Made by a program: the position numbers and the translations under genes. A stretch of 64,000 nt of DNA, from contig NZ_VANR01000001.1 of NCBI RefSeq assembly GCF_005885675.1, forward strand, positions 496,001-560,000, read 5' to 3'. Within the stretch, counting starts at the first letter, position 1; every line of letters begins with the position of its first letter. Below, piece by piece: positions 9,716-18,075 of the stretch. A model generated the notes under the pieces. It saw only the letters and a program-made list of their open reading frames with translations. It did not search any database and was not told where the DNA came from. Source of the stretch: Polaribacter aestuariivivens. GTDB lineage: Bacteria; Bacteroidota; Bacteroidia; Flavobacteriales; Flavobacteriaceae.

Positions 9716-10063
9716 TTACCCTATTTTCCCTAAATGCGTATTTTTAAAACTATCTGTATATTTTAATCCATAACCTAAAATTCTATCGAAAGAAGAATGT
9801 CCAAAAAGAATGATTCCTATCAACTGAATACTTTCCTGTTTAAAATAAATTCCAAAAAAATACACTATAATGGCAATTGCTTTGTGATGCAAAAAATTAT
9901 AACAATAAGCACCTATTTTAGGGTTTATTAAATAACCGAAAAAACTAATATCTGGAAAAAAAAATAAAGCAAGATACCACCACCAATCGAAATTTAATTG
10001 ATTAAATAAAACAATTGACAGGATAAATAGCATTAATTCTTCAACTTTTATAAGTGCTTTCAT
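9716..10063 (-). CDS. DUF4260 family membrane protein
   Basis: A 115-residue protein with four hydrophobic segments and the DUF4260 signatures: an N-terminal KVEELMLFILSI, the FFFPDISFFGYLINPKIGAYCYNFLHHK block and the C-terminal HSSFDRILGYGLKY motif. Function is unknown. It begins three bases after the stop of the cyclase-family gene, so the two are probably cotranscribed. Confidence 0.88.
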   Translation of the reverse strand: MKALIKVEELMLFILSIVLFNQLNFDWWWYLALFFFPDISFFGYLINPKIGAYCYNFLHHKAIAIIVYFFGIYFKQESIQLIGIILFGHSSFDRILGYGLKYTDSFKNTHLGKIG

Positions 10064-10066
10064 AAA

Positions 10067-10816
10067 TTACTTAATAATCTTATACAAAACAGGCTTGCTA
10101 GGTGTTGCATCATTCTCAAAAGGTGCAATCATTAAATTCAATAAATATTCGCCATCTTCTACAGAATTTGGTACGTAAATAAACTCCGTAATTGTGGCAT
10201 TCATTCTTATTTTTCCAGAAGTATTCCAGAAAGCATTATGTGCTAACAACTCTCCATCATCTTTTTCCTTATCTACTGAAGGCAAATCAATTAATAAATG
10301 TTTTATACCTTTTTCTTTTAAATAAACAGCTGCTTCCTCTAGTAAATAAGGCGGATTTGTATTAGAATAACTCATAGATTTTTTATCTGTTAAATTTGGT
10401 ATTGTTCTAATTACAATGGCGTCTCTTTTTTTATTTCCTAAAGCAGTTTTTAATTGTCTTGCAGAAATTACCAAATCTTCACCTTTACTTTCAGGAGCAA
10501 CAGTTACTACTTCTGCAAGAAATATAAAATATTTTAAATTTTTATTTACAGAATGCACTTTTTCTGTAATATGACCCACACATTCTGTATGAGTAATATG
10601 TGAATGTGGATTGAAATGTATATTGTTAAAATTTACAACTGCACCTTCAGAAACCTTTACAATTTCTCCATCTATTTCTTCTGGAAATATCTTTGGATCA
10701 TCTACATACCAAGCATTTACATTCTTTTTTGAAACATCTATAGGTATTGAAATATCTAAAGGATCTGAGATGTTTACTGTTATTTTCCTGGAATTGTATT
10801 CTATAGTTGCTTTCAT
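10067..10816 (-). CDS. Cyclase-family (kynurenine formamidase-like) hydrolase
   Basis: A 249-residue protein of the metal-dependent cyclase/KynB superfamily. The usual HxGTHxDxPxH metal motif appears as HSHITHTECVGHI (about 73-85), so the pattern is recognisable but the DxP part is replaced by EC. A DLPSVDKEKDDGELLAHNAFW block corresponds to the second active-site region. It probably hydrolyses an amide or lactone in the cytoplasm; the substrate is unknown and kynurenine genes are not nearby. It precedes the DUF4260 gene by three bases. Confidence 0.82.
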   Translation of the reverse strand: MKATIEYNSRKITVNISDPLDISIPIDVSKKNVNAWYVDDPKIFPEEIDGEIVKVSEGAVVNFNNIHFNPHSHITHTECVGHITEKVHSVNKNLKYFIFLAEVVTVAPESKGEDLVISARQLKTALGNKKRDAIVIRTIPNLTDKKSMSYSNTNPPYLLEEAAVYLKEKGIKHLLIDLPSVDKEKDDGELLAHNAFWNTSGKIRMNATITEFIYVPNSVEDGEYLLNLMIAPFENDATPSKPVLYKIIK

Positions 10817-10906
10817 TTATATACTTAACTTTTTCTGAAATTTTTACGAATATCTCAAATATACCTTTTTAAAACATATTTAAAAACTCTTAAAGTATTT
10901 TTAGTA

Positions 10907-12049
10907 TCAATTCACCATAAAAAGATCAGATGCAATACCATCACATAAAAATTTTCCTTTTTTGGTTGTGGAAATTTTTAAAGTTCCACTTGAAGTTGTT
11001 GTTACTTCTAACAGCGCTTGTTTTATGTATTTTTCAGATTGCTTTTTTAAATATTGCAGATAGTTTTCACCGAAATCATTTTTTATTTTATCAAAAGAAA
11101 TTCCCCAAATAGTTCGTAAACCCGTCATTATATATTCATTATAAACATCGGTTTTAGATAAAATTTCTCTTTCAATTGGTAATTTATTGTCTTGAATGGA
11201 TTTTATATATTTCGTATTATTTCTAACATTCCAACTGCGTTGTTTCCCATCGAAAGAATGTGCAGAAGGTCCAATTCCTAAATAAGATTTTCCTAACCAA
11301 TAAGCCGAATTATTTTTGCTAAAAAAATTTTCTTTTCCAAAATTTGATAATTCATAATGTATAAAATCAGCTTTTTTTAATTCTTCTAATAAAATATAAA
11401 ACTGTTCTTGTGCTTTTTCTTCATCAACATTGCTAATTTTTCCTTTTGCAATTAATGTTTCTAGGGCTGTTTTGGGCTCTACTGTTAATGCATAGCTAGA
11501 AATATGAGGAATCCCAAAACTCAAAGCAGTTTTTATGTTTTCTCTCCATTCTTCATTGGTACAATCTGGAATACCGTAAATTAAATCGACAGAAATGTTT
11601 GTAAAATATTGCGAAGCAATTTGTAAACAGTTTTTAGCTTCTTTTGAATTGTGAGCGCGATTCATCAATTTTAAATCTTTCTCAAAAAAAGATTGAACTC
11701 CAATACTTAATCTGTTTATTGGTGAATTGGAAAGCTCTATAATTTTTTCTTCAGATAAGTCATCTGGATTTGCTTCTAATGTAATTTCTGGGTTTTCTAC
11801 AACTACAAAATTATTGTAAACAGCATTTATTAAAAGCTGAATTTCTTCCGTATTTAAAACAGATGGAGTTCCTCCTCCAAAATAAATGGTTTCAACAGTT
11901 TTATTATCTAACTCATCTTTTCTGATTTCGATTTCTTTAACTAATGATGAAATCATTTCTTCTTTTTTCTTCAAAGAAGTAGAAAAATGAAAGTCGCAGT
12001 AAAAACAAGCTTGTTTGCAAAAAGGAATGTGAATATAGATGCCAGACAT
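10907..12049 (-). CDS. hemW: Radical SAM heme chaperone HemW
   Basis: A 380-residue radical SAM protein starting MSGIYIHIPFCKQACFYCDFHF; CxxxCxxC (CKQACFYC) supplies the 4Fe-4S ligands, followed by YFGGGTPS and RLSIGVQSF motifs and the C-terminal HemN-type domain. HemW delivers heme in bacteria and is often annotated as oxygen-independent coproporphyrinogen oxidase-like. The frame extends 11 codons further to a TTG at 12082, but that part is encoded by the repeat flank of the S23 cassette, so ATG at 12049 is the better start. HemW normally follows ruvC closely; here the S23 cassette intervenes. Confidence 0.93.
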   Translation of the reverse strand: MSGIYIHIPFCKQACFYCDFHFSTSLKKKEEMISSLVKEIEIRKDELDNKTVETIYFGGGTPSVLNTEEIQLLINAVYNNFVVVENPEITLEANPDDLSEEKIIELSNSPINRLSIGVQSFFEKDLKLMNRAHNSKEAKNCLQIASQYFTNISVDLIYGIPDCTNEEWRENIKTALSFGIPHISSYALTVEPKTALETLIAKGKISNVDEEKAQEQFYILLEELKKADFIHYELSNFGKENFFSKNNSAYWLGKSYLGIGPSAHSFDGKQRSWNVRNNTKYIKSIQDNKLPIEREILSKTDVYNEYIMTGLRTIWGISFDKIKNDFGENYLQYLKKQSEKYIKQALLEVTTTSSGTLKISTTKKGKFLCDGIASDLFMVN

Positions 12050-12050
12050 A

Positions 12051-12080
12051 AAATAGTTCTCAGTAGCAGTATCAGTTGGC
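12051..12080. repeat. Left inverted-repeat flank of the S23 cassette
   Basis: Read on the minus strand this holds three to four degenerate six-base units (AACTGA-TACTGC-TACTGA-GAACTA). The plus-strand flank on the other side of the four-helix-bundle gene reads AACTGC-(TACTGC)n-TACTGA-AAACTA, so the two ends are inverted copies differing mainly in unit number. Confidence 0.7.
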
Positions 12081-12084
12081 AAAC

Positions 12085-12450
12085 TTATTTAACACCAAAT
12101 TTACCAGGGTTATTTATCATATAATTAATTAACTTTCCAACTTCTGAGTTTTCAGAAGATAAATTTTCAAAAGTACCTTTATCAATGTATTTACACTCTA
12201 AAGCAAACATTAACCAAGTTAAAGTTTCTGAATTTTCAGCATCAGAATCAGTTAATTTACTTGAAAAATGTTTTGGATATTGTCTTTTTCTATAAGCTTC
12301 TGATATATTTGCAGATACACTTCTAGAAGATCTTCTTATTTGATCTGTTAGAGAATATCTTTCTTCTTTTGGAAAAGATTTAGAAATTTCAAAAATTTTC
12401 ATCGATAAATTAAACGATTTTTTAAATGCTAATAGATCTATAAAGCTCAT
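12085..12450 (-). CDS. S23-type four-helix-bundle protein
   Basis: A 121-residue all-helical protein of the S23 / four-helix-bundle family (originally described from intervening sequences of 23S rRNA genes; fold related to the Avd protein of diversity-generating retroelements). The conserved segment is YSLTDQIRRSSRSVSANISE at about 42-61, followed by YRKR. No catalytic residues are expected; the role is unknown. The gene stands alone inside a cassette bounded by inverted six-base repeats, between hemW and ruvC, which suggests it arrived by insertion. No transposase or reverse transcriptase is present nearby. Confidence 0.88.
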   Translation of the reverse strand: MSFIDLLAFKKSFNLSMKIFEISKSFPKEERYSLTDQIRRSSRSVSANISEAYRKRQYPKHFSSKLTDSDAENSETLTWLMFALECKYIDKGTFENLSSENSEVGKLINYMINNPGKFGVK

Positions 12451-12482
12451 AAGTTATGTTGTATTACAAATTGTTAACCCTA

Positions 12483-12564
12483 ACTGCTACTGCTACTGCT
12501 ACTGCTACTGCTACTGCTACTGCTACTGCTACTGCTACTGCTACTGCTACTGCTACTGCTACTG
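12483..12564. repeat. Hexanucleotide tandem array (ACTGCT)13.7
   Basis: Thirteen perfect ACTGCT units plus a final ACTG, with no interruptions, directly upstream of the four-helix-bundle gene and 12 bases from the ruvC stop. It is the expanded right flank of the S23 cassette and is inverted relative to the left flank. Perfect identity implies recent expansion, so the copy number probably varies between strains. Confidence 0.95.
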
Positions 12565-12576
12565 AAAACTAAAAAT

Positions 12577-13128
12577 TTATTTAATCTTTTTAGGATTCTG
12601 CTTTACAAAACTTGCCCAACCAGTATAATTCTTACCTCCAATAACTTTACCTGAGTTGTAAAAATGACAAACTGCAGCTGCTAAACCATCTGTTGCATCT
12701 AAATTTTTTGGTAACGTTTTTAAATTTAAAAGCGATTTTAACATCAAAGCAACTTGCTCTTTACTCGCGCTTCCATTTCCTGTAATTGCCATTTTAATTT
12801 TCTTTGGTAAATACTCAGTAATCGGAATTTCTCTAGACAAGCCTGCAGCCATTGCAACACCTTGTGCTCTACCTAACTTTAACATCGATTGTACATTTTT
12901 TCCGAAAAATGGTGCCTCAATAGCAATTTCATCAGGATTGTAGGTATCAATTAATTCAATTGTTCTTTCAAAAATTAATTTTAGTTTTAAATAATGGTCA
13001 CTATATTTTGTAAGAATTAATTCATTCATTTGAATAAATTCCATTTTTTTTCCTACCACTTTTATCAAACCAAAACCCATTATTGTAGTTCCTGGATCTA
13101 TTCCTAAAATAATTTTTTCTATAGCCAC
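12577..13128 (-). CDS. ruvC: Holliday junction endonuclease RuvC
   Basis: A 183-residue RNase H-fold nuclease. Acidic active-site residues sit in GIDPGT (about 9-14), the IEAPFF segment (E at about 69) and the C-terminal [12 protein letters not shown] block. It cleaves Holliday junctions during recombination together with RuvAB. The C-terminal tail after the domain ([19 protein letters not shown]) is typical of Bacteroidota. Its 3' end abuts the repeat flank of the S23 cassette, and the usual follower hemW lies beyond it. Confidence 0.95.
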   Translation of the reverse strand: MAIEKIILGIDPGTTIMGFGLIKVVGKKMEFIQMNELILTKYSDHYLKLKLIFERTIELIDTYNPDEIAIEAPFFGKNVQSMLKLGRAQGVAMAAGLSREIPITEYLPKKIKMAITGNGSASKEQVALMLKSLLNLKTLPKNLDATDGLAAAVCHFYNSGKVIGGKNYTGWASFVKQNPKKIK

Positions 13129-13192
13129 AATCTTAGATTGTTTTTAAATTTATCATCATTATTACTGATGATTATTTATTACTTTGCACAAA

Positions 13193-14152
13193 ATGTACAA
13201 CTCGCTTTCATACAAATCTAAACAATTCTTTTGGTTGCTCATAAAACTAACTATTGTATTTGGTTGTGGATTTTTTATTTGGAAAAGATTGGCTACTAAT
13301 AGTGAGTTTCATTTTCCTGATTTTTATCAAAATTTGATTAAAAACGACCTTTTTTCTATTAAAAACATCTTTTTTTTATTCATTTTTACATTTTTAAACT
13401 GGTTCTTAGAAATTACAAAATGGGAAACTCTTGCTTCATTTTGTATAAAAACAAGTAAAAAAAATGCTGCAATTCAGAGTTTTGCTTCTTTAACTACTTC
13501 TTTAATTACACCAAACAGAATTGGTGAATATGGTGCAAAAGCATTGTATTTTGATAAATCTTTTAGAAAGCAAATCGTAGGCTTAAATTTAATAGGCAAT
13601 TTTTATCAAATGACAATAACGCTTGTTTTTGGAGTTATTGGGTTTTCTTATTTTGCATACAAACACAATATTTCTGTTGATTATGATAAAATGTCACAAT
13701 TTGTCTTGGTGGGAATTGTAATTTTTTTAGTTCTTTTTTTATTTGTAAAATATTTTAACTCTAAAAATAATTTTATAAAAAAGATACAAGTTTTTATTTA
13801 TAAAATTCCACTAAAAACAAACTTTAAAGTGGTTTTGATTTCTTTGTTACGATTTGTTGTTTTTTCGCATCAATTTTACTTTTTGCTGAAGATTTTTAAG
13901 GTTGATATTTCTTATATAGATGCCATTTCCGCCATAACATCTGTTTATTTTATTAGTTCTATTATACCTATGTTATCGGTTTTTGATGTTATTTTAAAAG
14001 GTACTGTAGCTATTTGGGTATTTTCTTTTTTTACTATTGAACCACTTGTAGTTTTGTCTGTTACAACAATTATGTGGATTTTTAATTTTGTATTTCCTGC
14101 AATTATTGGAAGTTATTTTGTGTTGACTTTTAAACCTAGCTTCGTAAAATGA
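13193..14152 (+). CDS. Lysylphosphatidylglycerol synthase TM-region family (UPF0104) protein
   Basis: A 319-residue integral membrane protein with about eight hydrophobic helices, of the LPG synthase flippase-domain/AglD family; the segment SLITPNRIGEYGAKALYF is the family hallmark (consensus around TP-x-R-x-GE). There is no soluble lysyl-transferase domain, so it is probably a lipid or lipid-linked-sugar flippase-like protein. ATG at 13193 is preferred over TTG at 13184. Its stop overlaps the start of the following glycosyltransferase by four bases (ATGA), implying a shared role in making a glycolipid or envelope glycan. Confidence 0.85.
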   Translation: MYNSLSYKSKQFFWLLIKLTIVFGCGFFIWKRLATNSEFHFPDFYQNLIKNDLFSIKNIFFLFIFTFLNWFLEITKWETLASFCIKTSKKNAAIQSFASLTTSLITPNRIGEYGAKALYFDKSFRKQIVGLNLIGNFYQMTITLVFGVIGFSYFAYKHNISVDYDKMSQFVLVGIVIFLVLFLFVKYFNSKNNFIKKIQVFIYKIPLKTNFKVVLISLLRFVVFSHQFYFLLKIFKVDISYIDAISAITSVYFISSIIPMLSVFDVILKGTVAIWVFSFFTIEPLVVLSVTTIMWIFNFVFPAIIGSYFVLTFKPSFVK

Positions 14153-15303
14153 TTTGGTTTATCACTTTCATACTCATTACATACGCAATTTTAATTATTG
14201 CCTTGGCTTTTGGGTTTGCCAAAGCTGATGAATTTAAACCTAAAAATTTAGCGTCGAAAACTTCATTTTCTGTGATTATTCCTTTTAGAAATGAAGCTAA
14301 AAATTTGCCGGATTTACTAAAATCTATTTCCTTATTAAATTACCCAAAAGAATTGATAGAATTTATTTTTGTAAATGATGCTTCTTCTGACGATTCTGTA
14401 GAAATTATTAGTAATAACATTTCTTGTCAGGTTAAGCGCAGTCAAAACCTAAAACTACCAGATTGTGATCGAGGAAATATTTTACTTATAAATAATGTTA
14501 GAAGGTCAAACTCTCCAAAAAAAGACGCAATTACAATTGCGATTTCAATTGCTAAAAATAATTGGATTGTAACCACAGATGCAGATTGTATTTTACCAGA
14601 AAATTGGTTAAAAGCTTTTGATGATTTTATACAAGTCAACCATCCAAAAATGATAGTTGCACCCGTAAATTATGTAGCTGAAAATAATTTTTTAGAGCAA
14701 TTTCAATTGTTAGATTTTATGAGTTTGCAAGGAACAACTATTGGTGGTTTTGGAATAAATTTTCCTTTTATGTGCAATGGTGCAAATTTGGGTTATAAAA
14801 AAGAAGACTTTCTAAAACTAAACGGTTTTGAAGGAAACAATACCATTGCAAGTGGTGATGATGTTTTTCTGTTTGAAAAATTTTTAGAAAGTGATAAAAA
14901 ATCTGTTCAGTTTTTAAAATCAGAAGATGCTATGGTTATTACTTTTTCTGTAAAAACTTGGAAAGATTTGATAAATCAAAGAATTCGTTGGGCTTCTAAA
15001 ACAAGTAGATTTAAAAATTATAAAATAAAATTAATTGGTTTATTGGTGTTTTTAGTAAACCTAATTACTCTGTTTAGTTTATTTTATTTTGATAATTTCA
15101 TATTTGCTTTTCTTCCAATAACCGCGAAAATAATTATTGATTTGTGTTTATTTCTGCCAACAATCAATTTTTATCAACATAAAAAAACATGCTACAAATG
15201 GTATTTGTTTTGTGGTATTTTCTATCCGTTTTTTAGTGTGTTTGTTGTATTTAAAGCTGTTTTTTTTAAATACAATTGGAAAGGAAGAAAGTTTAAGAAG
15301 TAA
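14149..15303 (+). CDS. Family 2 glycosyltransferase, membrane-anchored
   Basis: A 384-residue GT-A-fold enzyme. After an N-terminal membrane helix (about 2-22) come FSVIIPFRNEAKNLPDLLKS (about 39-58), the DxD-type metal motif TTDADC (about 142-147), a SGDDVFLF acceptor-site block and QRIRWASKTSRFKN, the QxxRW-like motif of processive GT2 enzymes, then three C-terminal hydrophobic segments. It likely transfers a sugar to a lipid acceptor at the inner membrane. Translationally coupled to the UPF0104 gene upstream. Confidence 0.9.
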   Translation: MIWFITFILITYAILIIALAFGFAKADEFKPKNLASKTSFSVIIPFRNEAKNLPDLLKSISLLNYPKELIEFIFVNDASSDDSVEIISNNISCQVKRSQNLKLPDCDRGNILLINNVRRSNSPKKDAITIAISIAKNNWIVTTDADCILPENWLKAFDDFIQVNHPKMIVAPVNYVAENNFLEQFQLLDFMSLQGTTIGGFGINFPFMCNGANLGYKKEDFLKLNGFEGNNTIASGDDVFLFEKFLESDKKSVQFLKSEDAMVITFSVKTWKDLINQRIRWASKTSRFKNYKIKLIGLLVFLVNLITLFSLFYFDNFIFAFLPITAKIIIDLCLFLPTINFYQHKKTCYKWYLFCGIFYPFFSVFVVFKAVFFKYNWKGRKFKK

Positions 15304-15323
15304 ATAATTTAGCAAACAGGTTT

Positions 15324-15394
15324 AGCCCTGATTGAAACGACATCCTTTTTTCTTTTTCAGAAAAAAGATATAGTGGAAAGCAGGAAATAGCTTC
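15324..15394. repeat. Flavobacterial REP-like palindromic repeat
   Basis: Imperfect inverted repeat with outer AGC/CCTG and CAGG/AGCT arms, a conserved GATTGAAACGACATCC left half and GTGGAAAGCAGG right half, and an inner stem ATCCTTTTTTCT/AGAAAAAAGAT around TTTTC. The same layout (GATTGAA-C, T-rich/A-rich hairpin, AAAGC-x-GA) recurs at 26231-26318. Repeats of this look are common between genes in Flavobacteriaceae. Confidence 0.6.
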
Positions 15395-15405
15395 AAAAAA
15401 AAGAC

Positions 15406-15537
15406 TTAAAATAAATATTCCATAATAGCTTCTGCTTTGAACCAAAGTATTAAAGCTATTGCTAATAGTATTACTAAAAAAAGTCCTTTTTTAGGTTTTG
15501 CTTCTTTTTTTCTTCCAAATTTTCTCTTGAATTCCAT
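15406..15537 (-). CDS. Small single-helix membrane protein, 43 aa
   Basis: A short open frame, MEFKRKFGRKKEAK at the start and ending AIMEYLF. A strongly basic N-terminal half (about residues 4-17) is followed by one hydrophobic helix (about 18-33, GLFLVILLAIALILWF), giving a clear N-in single-pass topology. It lies 51 bases downstream of mnmD on the same strand. The charge/hydrophobic pattern is far from random for AT-rich intergenic DNA, so it is likely a real small protein of unknown function; no family is recognised. Confidence 0.6.
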   Translation of the reverse strand: MEFKRKFGRKKEAKPKKGLFLVILLAIALILWFKAEAIMEYLF

Positions 15538-15588
15538 TTTACGATATTTTAATTGTGTTTTATGAAAAACATATTAAAAAGTGTGCAA

Positions 15589-16245
15589 TTAACTTTTTTT
15601 AATTGCTCTTAACATTTCTCTTTTTCCTGGAGGTCCAGGTAAACGCTCTACAGTGAAACCAACAGCTTGCATAGCTCTTCTAACGCTCCCTTTTGCTGAA
15701 TAGGTTACCAAAATACCATCTTGTTTTAAAGCTGTAAACATTTTTGAGAAGATTTCCTCAGTCCATAATTGAGGCTGAACACGAGCTCCAAAAGCATCAA
15801 AATATATTAAATGAAAAGCATTTTCATCTGTTATATCTTCAAAAAATTGCTTACGTTTTAAGAGTGAAAAACTTGGAGTAATTTGGTGTTTTTCTTCCCA
15901 AGAAACTTTGTGCATTTTATTAAAAATTGCGTTGTTATCTTTGGCATTTAAAACAGAAATAAAGTTCATTTTTTGAACTTCTTCTGGTGTAACTGGGTAA
16001 GCCTCTACACCAACGTAATTCACTGGTTTTTTTGCTTCTAAGTAAGTAATAAAAGCATTTAAACCTGTACCAAAACCAATTTCGAGTATGGAAACTTCAT
16101 TTTCTGAAACCATCTTTAATCCACTTTCTATAAATACATGGTATGTTTCGTTTATAGATCCATTTTTGGAGTGATATTGCTCATTCCAATCTGGTAAATG
16201 AATGGTGGTAGAACCGTCTGAAGTTATTAATATTTCTCTTTTCAA
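15589..16245 (-). CDS. mnmD: tRNA (mnm5s2U34)-methyltransferase MnmD
   Basis: A 218-residue SAM-dependent methyltransferase of the MnmC N-domain/MnmD type. The motif I glycine-rich loop is ILEIGFGTGLNAF (about 53-65) and the FDAFGARVQPQLWTEEIF block (about 149-166) carries the active site; TYSAKGSVRRAM and LPGPPGKREMLRA are family signatures. It completes methylaminomethyl modification at the wobble uridine of tRNA. It is the stand-alone version lacking the FAD-oxidase half of the proteobacterial MnmC fusion, as usual in Bacteroidota. Confidence 0.93.
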   Translation of the reverse strand: MKREILITSDGSTTIHLPDWNEQYHSKNGSINETYHVFIESGLKMVSENEVSILEIGFGTGLNAFITYLEAKKPVNYVGVEAYPVTPEEVQKMNFISVLNAKDNNAIFNKMHKVSWEEKHQITPSFSLLKRKQFFEDITDENAFHLIYFDAFGARVQPQLWTEEIFSKMFTALKQDGILVTYSAKGSVRRAMQAVGFTVERLPGPPGKREMLRAIKKS

Positions 16246-16270
16246 AACTCGAAATTGGTTTTATAAAAAA

Positions 16271-16780
16271 TTACTTTGTACCTATTAAAACACCATTTGC
16301 TTCAAAAGCAAATTCTTTTTTTGGCTCGGTAATTTTTGCAATTTCTTCTTTACTTTTTCCTGCATCTTCTGCATAATGTTGTAGTTCGTCAACTGGTGTA
16401 ATTTTCACGAATGCTTTACCTGCAACAATTACTTCTTTTCCTTGAGAATCTAAAGGCATAAAAAAACCGTAATCTTTAAAACGAACCATAGTTTCTGTAG
16501 TTTTATTTAAAGGTAATTTCATCCAACATCCTTTTTTAGAACATACTTCTTTAATTTCTGAAGTAAACTTCACATCAATTGTATCACCAACATTCATGTT
16601 TTCGAATTTTGCTAACATTTGATCTTTTGTTAGTGCATCTTTTTCTGAAATTTTGTCTCCAAAAGTGGCATATGCTACTTCTTGAGTAGCTGTTTCTAGT
16701 TCCTTATTTTCTTTTTTTCCTTCTTTACAAGCTGTAAAAACTAAAAATGCTATTGCACAAAATTTAATTGCTAATTTCAT
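16271..16780 (-). CDS. DUF4920 lipoprotein
   Basis: A 169-residue lipoprotein with a lipobox (FTAC, C18), then a charged linker and a DUF4920 domain: ATFGDKISEKDALTKDQM, the central CSKKGCWMKL cysteine pair (about 79-84) and VRFKDYGFFMPLD. Function is unknown; the C-x3-GCWM element resembles OB-fold metal or copper-handling domains, but this is inference. It lies 25 bases upstream of mnmD on the same strand and may be cotranscribed with it. Confidence 0.88.
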   Translation of the reverse strand: MKLAIKFCAIAFLVFTACKEGKKENKELETATQEVAYATFGDKISEKDALTKDQMLAKFENMNVGDTIDVKFTSEIKEVCSKKGCWMKLPLNKTTETMVRFKDYGFFMPLDSQGKEVIVAGKAFVKITPVDELQHYAEDAGKSKEEIAKITEPKKEFAFEANGVLIGTK

Positions 16781-16870
16781 TTAAAAACTATTTATTTAAT
16801 TATACCACAAATGTATGAAATTTAACATGAAATCTCGTTTTTTTATATGACACCAGATAAATAAATTATG

Positions 16871-16878
16871 TACATTTG
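16871..16878 (+). promoter_or_regulatory. -7 promoter box of ilvE (TACATTTG)
   Basis: Exact match to the Bacteroidota -7 consensus TAnnTTTG, 24 bases before the ilvE start. No clear TTTG -33 element is found at the expected spacing. Confidence 0.4.
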
Positions 16879-16902
16879 TAGCGAAATTTAATTGACTAAA
16901 CA

Positions 16903-17961
16903 ATGAGTTCTAAGATAGAAATTAAGCGTATTGATAAATCTAAAATAGATAGTGTAGATTTTAATAATTTACCTTTCGGAAGTGTTTTTTCAGATCATAT
17001 GTTCACCTGTACATTTAAGGATGGCAAATGGCAAAATCCAATTATTGAGCCTTTTGCACCAATTTCTTTAAGTCCAGCAGCTAAAATTTTTCATTACGGG
17101 CAATCTATTTTTGAAGGAATGAAAGCTTATAAAGATGCTGAAGGAAATACACTTTTATTTAGACCTTTAGACAATTGCAAACGTTTAAACAAATCTGCTG
17201 AGCGTTTGGTAATTCCACAAATACCAGAAGATGTTTTTATGGATGGTTTAAAGGAATTATTAAAAGTTGATGAAGCTTGGATTCCAACAAATGAGGGTAG
17301 TTCTTTGTACATTCGTCCATTTATGTTTGCTTCTGGAAACGGTTTTCATGCATCTCCTGCAAACGAATATAAATTAATAATTGCTACAGCACCTTCTGGA
17401 GCATATTTTGCTGGTAAAGTAAAAGTTTTAATTGAAGAAAAATATGCAAGAGCAGCAAATGGTGGTGTAGGTTTTGCAAAAGCTGGTGGTAATTACGCTG
17501 CGCAATTTTACCCAACACAATTAGCTATAGAAAAAGGCTACAATCAAGTAATTTGGACAGATGACAATACACATGAGTTTATTGAAGAAGCTGGTGCAAT
17601 GAATATTTTTATTAGAATTAATGACACTCTAATTACGAGCCCAACAAGTGATAGAATTTTAGACGGAATAACGCGTAAAAGTATTATTCAAATTGCAGAA
17701 GACATGAATATTGATGTTGAAGTTAGAAAAATTTCTGTTTCTGAAGTAATTGCTGCTGCACAAGCAGGAAACTTAAAAGAAATGTTTGGAGCAGGAACTG
17801 CTGCAGTAATTTCTCCAATTGCTGGTTTTGGTTATCAAGGTTCAGATTATGATTTACCAGAATTAGAAACTCCTTTCGCAGGAATTTTAAAGAAAGCCAT
17901 TACAGATATTCAAACAAACAAAGCAAAAGACCCTTATGGTTGGAGAGTTGTTGTGAAATAA
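16903..17961 (+). CDS. ilvE: Branched-chain amino-acid aminotransferase
   Basis: A 352-residue fold-type IV PLP enzyme of the long (BCAT group) form. FHYGQSIFEGMKAYK (about 65-79) is the N-domain signature; the PLP lysine is in GFAKAGGNYAAQ (about 188-199), and EEAGAMNIF and the DGITRKSI phosphate-cup block follow. It transaminates leucine, isoleucine and valine with 2-oxoglutarate. It is a single-gene unit with its own -7 box and a strong terminator. Confidence 0.95.
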   Translation: MSSKIEIKRIDKSKIDSVDFNNLPFGSVFSDHMFTCTFKDGKWQNPIIEPFAPISLSPAAKIFHYGQSIFEGMKAYKDAEGNTLLFRPLDNCKRLNKSAERLVIPQIPEDVFMDGLKELLKVDEAWIPTNEGSSLYIRPFMFASGNGFHASPANEYKLIIATAPSGAYFAGKVKVLIEEKYARAANGGVGFAKAGGNYAAQFYPTQLAIEKGYNQVIWTDDNTHEFIEEAGAMNIFIRINDTLITSPTSDRILDGITRKSIIQIAEDMNIDVEVRKISVSEVIAAAQAGNLKEMFGAGTAAVISPIAGFGYQGSDYDLPELETPFAGILKKAITDIQTNKAKDPYGWRVVVK

Positions 17962-18020
17962 ATAGTAAGTTTTTAATTATTACTGCTTATAATTTATTTT
18001 TAATAATATATAATTTTATA

Positions 18021-18052
18021 AAAGCATCAATTTACGTTGATGCTTTTTTTTA
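18021..18052 (+). terminator. Rho-independent terminator of ilvE
   Basis: Stem AAAGCATCAA (18021-18030) pairs with TTGATGCTTT (18037-18046), loop TTTACG, followed by a T run. Confidence 0.85.
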
Positions 18053-18075
18053 TCTTTAATTTTTAATTTCCTATT

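Noticed and set aside
12050-12082. Longer HemW start (TTG at 12082)
   Set aside because: The extra 11 codons come from the repeat flank of the S23 cassette and do not match the family start MSGIYIHIPFC.
12483-12564. Possible CRISPR array
   Set aside because: The unit is six bases with no spacers and no cas genes; it is a simple tandem repeat.
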